A DNA stretch of 8,307 nucleotides from NCBI GenBank assembly GCA_028278465.1, contig JANQEF010000088.1, forward strand, positions 1 through 8,307, written 5' to 3'. Both the position numbers and the translations under genes were made by a program. Source of the stretch: Dehalococcoidia bacterium (lineage in GTDB: Bacteria; Chloroflexota; Dehalococcoidia; Lucifugimonadales; Lucifugimonadaceae). Positions within the stretch are counted from its first letter, which is position 1; every line of letters starts with the position of its first letter. This document shows positions 6,660 through 8,307 of this stretch, piece by piece. The notes beneath the pieces were generated by a model, which saw only the letters and a list, made by a program, of their open reading frames with translations, did not search any database and had not been told where the DNA came from.

Positions 6660-7787
6660 ATGAAAATCGAAAAGATCGAGACCTTCTTCGTCGACCGCTA
6701 CCTCGTCTGCCGCATCACAACAGACGACGGCACGCAAGGCGTCGGCGAGTCCTGCTACTGGTCGTATCCGAAGGCTGCCGAGCAGACGATTCACGGCTTC
6801 GCTGGCGCGCTGATCGGCATGGACGCAGGCGACATAGAGCACATCTGGAACTACGTCTGGCGCTACAACTCGAACTTCCGCGGCAACAGCATCGGAGGCG
6901 CGATCAGTGCTATCGACATGGCGCTGTGGGACATCAAGGGCAAGCGGCTGAGTGCGCCGGTGTGGGACCTGCTCGGCGGCAAGGTGCGGCAAAAGATCAG
7001 GGCTATTGCGCAGGGCGTGAGCAAGGAGTCACCTGAGGCGGCGGCGCGTGATGCGAAGAAGTGGCAGGACCGCGGCTTCAGCGCACTCAAGTTCACGCCG
7101 CTGCCGGACAACTGGCCCGACCTCGAGTACTCCAGCATGCTGAAGCAGTCAGTGGATATCGTCGCCGCGGTGCGTGAGACGGTCGGCTGGGAGATGGACC
7201 TTGCGATCGACATTCACCGCAACATGCAGCCGCACGAGGCGGTGGCGTTCTGCGAGGAGATCGAGAAGTTCCGGCTCTACTTCGTCGAGGACCCGATCGT
7301 GCCGGACTCGGTGGTAGCGATGTCGGAGGTTGCGGCCAAGATGCGTGTGCCGCTGGCGGTTGGCGAGCGCAACGCCGGTGTCTGGGAATTCCGCGAGTAC
7401 GCCGAGCTCACGAACTGCGCCTTCTTTAAGCCTGACATCGCGGTCGCCGGCGGCATCACCGGCACCAAGAAGATCGCGACCATCGCCGAGGCGCACCACG
7501 TCAAGATCTGCCCGCACAACTTCCAGGGGCCGATCGCAACCGCGGCGAACATTGCGCTGGCGACCTCGTGCCCGGCGTGGGACGTGCAGGAGTCGGTCGA
7601 CGAGCATCTGTCGCCTCGACGGGACATGGTCGACGAGATCATGAAGCTCGAAGACGGCTGGTACACGCCTTCGGAGCGCCCGGGACTGGGCGTGGAGTTC
7701 AACGAGGCAGCGGCGGGACAGTTCCCGTTCGACTCGGCCAGGGTTCCGCCGCCGATCAGGGAAGACGGCAGCGTGGCGCTGCGGTAG
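6660..7787 (+). CDS. Enolase-superfamily sugar-acid dehydratase, D-galactonate dehydratase-like (mandelate racemase family)
   Basis: A 375-residue mandelate racemase/muconate-lactonising family enzyme. It would abstract the proton beside a carboxylate with Mg2+ and probably eliminate water from an aldonic acid to give a 2-keto-3-deoxy acid. The N-terminal capping domain includes SAIDMALWDIKGK (83-95). In the barrel, metal ligands are D184 (in AIDIHRN), E210 (in YFVEDP) and E236 (in VGERN), with H186 as a likely acid, the D259/H286 dyad in KPDIAVAGGI and CPHNFQGPIA, and E311 in VQESV. As recalled, each lies one residue after its counterpart in E. coli DgoD, and the KxK motif of racemases is absent. 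Overall divergence leaves the substrate open: galactonate, another aldonate or an unrelated acid. The ATG has GGGA nine bases upstream. It shares strand and likely pathway with the aldehyde dehydrogenase and the Gfo/Idh/MocA oxidoreductase upstream. Confidence 0.9.
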   Translation: MKIEKIETFFVDRYLVCRITTDDGTQGVGESCYWSYPKAAEQTIHGFAGALIGMDAGDIEHIWNYVWRYNSNFRGNSIGGAISAIDMALWDIKGKRLSAPVWDLLGGKVRQKIRAIAQGVSKESPEAAARDAKKWQDRGFSALKFTPLPDNWPDLEYSSMLKQSVDIVAAVRETVGWEMDLAIDIHRNMQPHEAVAFCEEIEKFRLYFVEDPIVPDSVVAMSEVAAKMRVPLAVGERNAGVWEFREYAELTNCAFFKPDIAVAGGITGTKKIATIAEAHHVKICPHNFQGPIATAANIALATSCPAWDVQESVDEHLSPRRDMVDEIMKLEDGWYTPSERPGLGVEFNEAAAGQFPFDSARVPPPIREDGSVALR

Positions 7788-7816
7788 CAGTCGTGGCCGA
7801 GATGGAACCGTCGGGC

Positions 7817-8239
7817 ATGCAGATCAACTACACATCGTCGCTGGACGGCGTAACGCCAGAACGCCTGCAAGGCTTCTTCGTCGGCTGGCCGAACCCACCT
7901 TCACCGGCAACGCACCTCGAAATACTTCGCGGGAGCGACGAGGTCGTGCTTGCCATCGACGAGAGATCAGGAGATGTGGTCGGATTCATCACCGCCACGA
8001 CCGACAGGGTGATCTCGGCGTTCATCCCTCACCTTGAGGTCCTGCCGAAGTTCCAGGGCAACGGCATCGGCAGCGAGCTGGTCCGCAGGATGCTGCGCAA
8101 ACTGGAGCGGTTCTACTCGATCGACCTCATGTGCGACCCGGACGTTCAGCCGTTCTATGAGCGGCTCGGGTTGCGCCCGTATTCAGGGATGGTGATGAGG
8201 CGGTTCGAGAATCAGAGCGGTCAACGTCCGCAGGCGTAA
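7817..8239 (+). CDS. GNAT family N-acetyltransferase
   Basis: A small (140-residue) acetyl-CoA-dependent acyltransferase of the GNAT fold. Motif A is clear: the strand LEVLPKF (73-79) followed by Q80-G-N-G83-I-G85, the pyrophosphate-binding loop, and the helix SELVRRMLRKL. The later QPFYERLGLRP (111-121) is the usual motif B region, and VVGFITA (54-60) is the central strand. The conserved part seems to start at MQINYTSSLDG, and GGAA lies nine bases before the ATG at 7817, so I chose this start. An ATG at 7802 or a GTG at 7793 in the same frame is possible and would place the start closer to the end of the dehydratase gene at 7787. The close spacing suggests co-transcription with the dehydratase, but GNAT substrates (amines, antibiotics, protein N-termini) cannot be told from sequence. 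Confidence 0.85.
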   Translation: MQINYTSSLDGVTPERLQGFFVGWPNPPSPATHLEILRGSDEVVLAIDERSGDVVGFITATTDRVISAFIPHLEVLPKFQGNGIGSELVRRMLRKLERFYSIDLMCDPDVQPFYERLGLRPYSGMVMRRFENQSGQRPQA

Positions 8240-8307
8240 CAAGCGCCGAGTCACCGTCCGACGAGTCATTCAGCATCCCGTTGAGCTCGTTCAATCTCTC
8301 CAGGCTG

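Noticed and set aside
8127..8306. A minus-strand open frame running in from the right edge, with a protein-like beginning (SLERLNELNGMLNDSS)
   Set aside because: Only the first ~23 codons lie outside the GNAT gene; the rest is antisense to a well-supported coding sequence and looks like shadow sequence. A convergent gene ending here is possible but cannot be judged without the sequence to the right.
1..8307. CRISPR array, tRNA, rRNA, insertion sequence or phage signals
   Set aside because: No regularly spaced direct repeats, transposase motifs, terminal inverted repeats or tRNA-like cloverleaf were seen; nearly all the sequence is accounted for by seven coding regions.

Overview
The window is GC-rich bacterial DNA, with six of its seven genes clearly belonging to known families and all seven on the + strand. 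A Pro/Thr-rich ('TPTP'-type) lipoprotein linker, GTG and TTG starts, and a DgoD-like enolase-superfamily enzyme beside an aldehyde dehydrogenase and a Gfo/Idh/MocA oxidoreductase suggest an uncultured Chloroflexota (Dehalococcoidia/SAR202-like) genome. This placement is an inference from style, with moderate to low confidence; no rRNA or marker gene is present.

Layout. (1) 2-1612: the C-terminal ~536 residues of an AceE-type thiamine-diphosphate 2-oxoacid dehydrogenase E1, cut by the left edge. (2) 1715-4479: a tight pair, a 2-oxoglutarate-semialdehyde-type aldehyde dehydrogenase followed 8 bases later by a Gfo/Idh/MocA oxidoreductase. (3) 4514-5527: a standalone protein with a PD-(D/E)XK nuclease signature and visibly lower GC. 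(4) 5627-6541: a lipoprotein with a proline-rich stalk and a peroxiredoxin-like domain, interrupted by one in-frame TGA. (5) 6660-7787: a D-galactonate-dehydratase-like enolase-superfamily enzyme. (6) 7817-8239: a small GNAT acetyltransferase. The last 68 bases hold no assigned gene.

The most notable point is gene 4. The TGA at 6206-6208 lies exactly where this family has the first cysteine of its FYRGxWCPxC active site, so the site reads W-TGA-T-F-C. The frame stays open for 110 more codons that complete the fold. A hairpin with a 7-bp perfect upper stem and a GUC loop lies 21 bases after the TGA, matching the bacterial SECIS layout. The simplest reading is an exported, membrane-anchored selenoprotein with a UxxC active site, which standard gene calling would split into two fragments.

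The aldehyde dehydrogenase, the oxidoreductase and the dehydratase could together serve sugar or sugar-acid oxidation toward 2-oxoglutarate, and the E1 component could feed central metabolism. The nuclease-like gene and the selenoprotein have no obvious role in that pathway.
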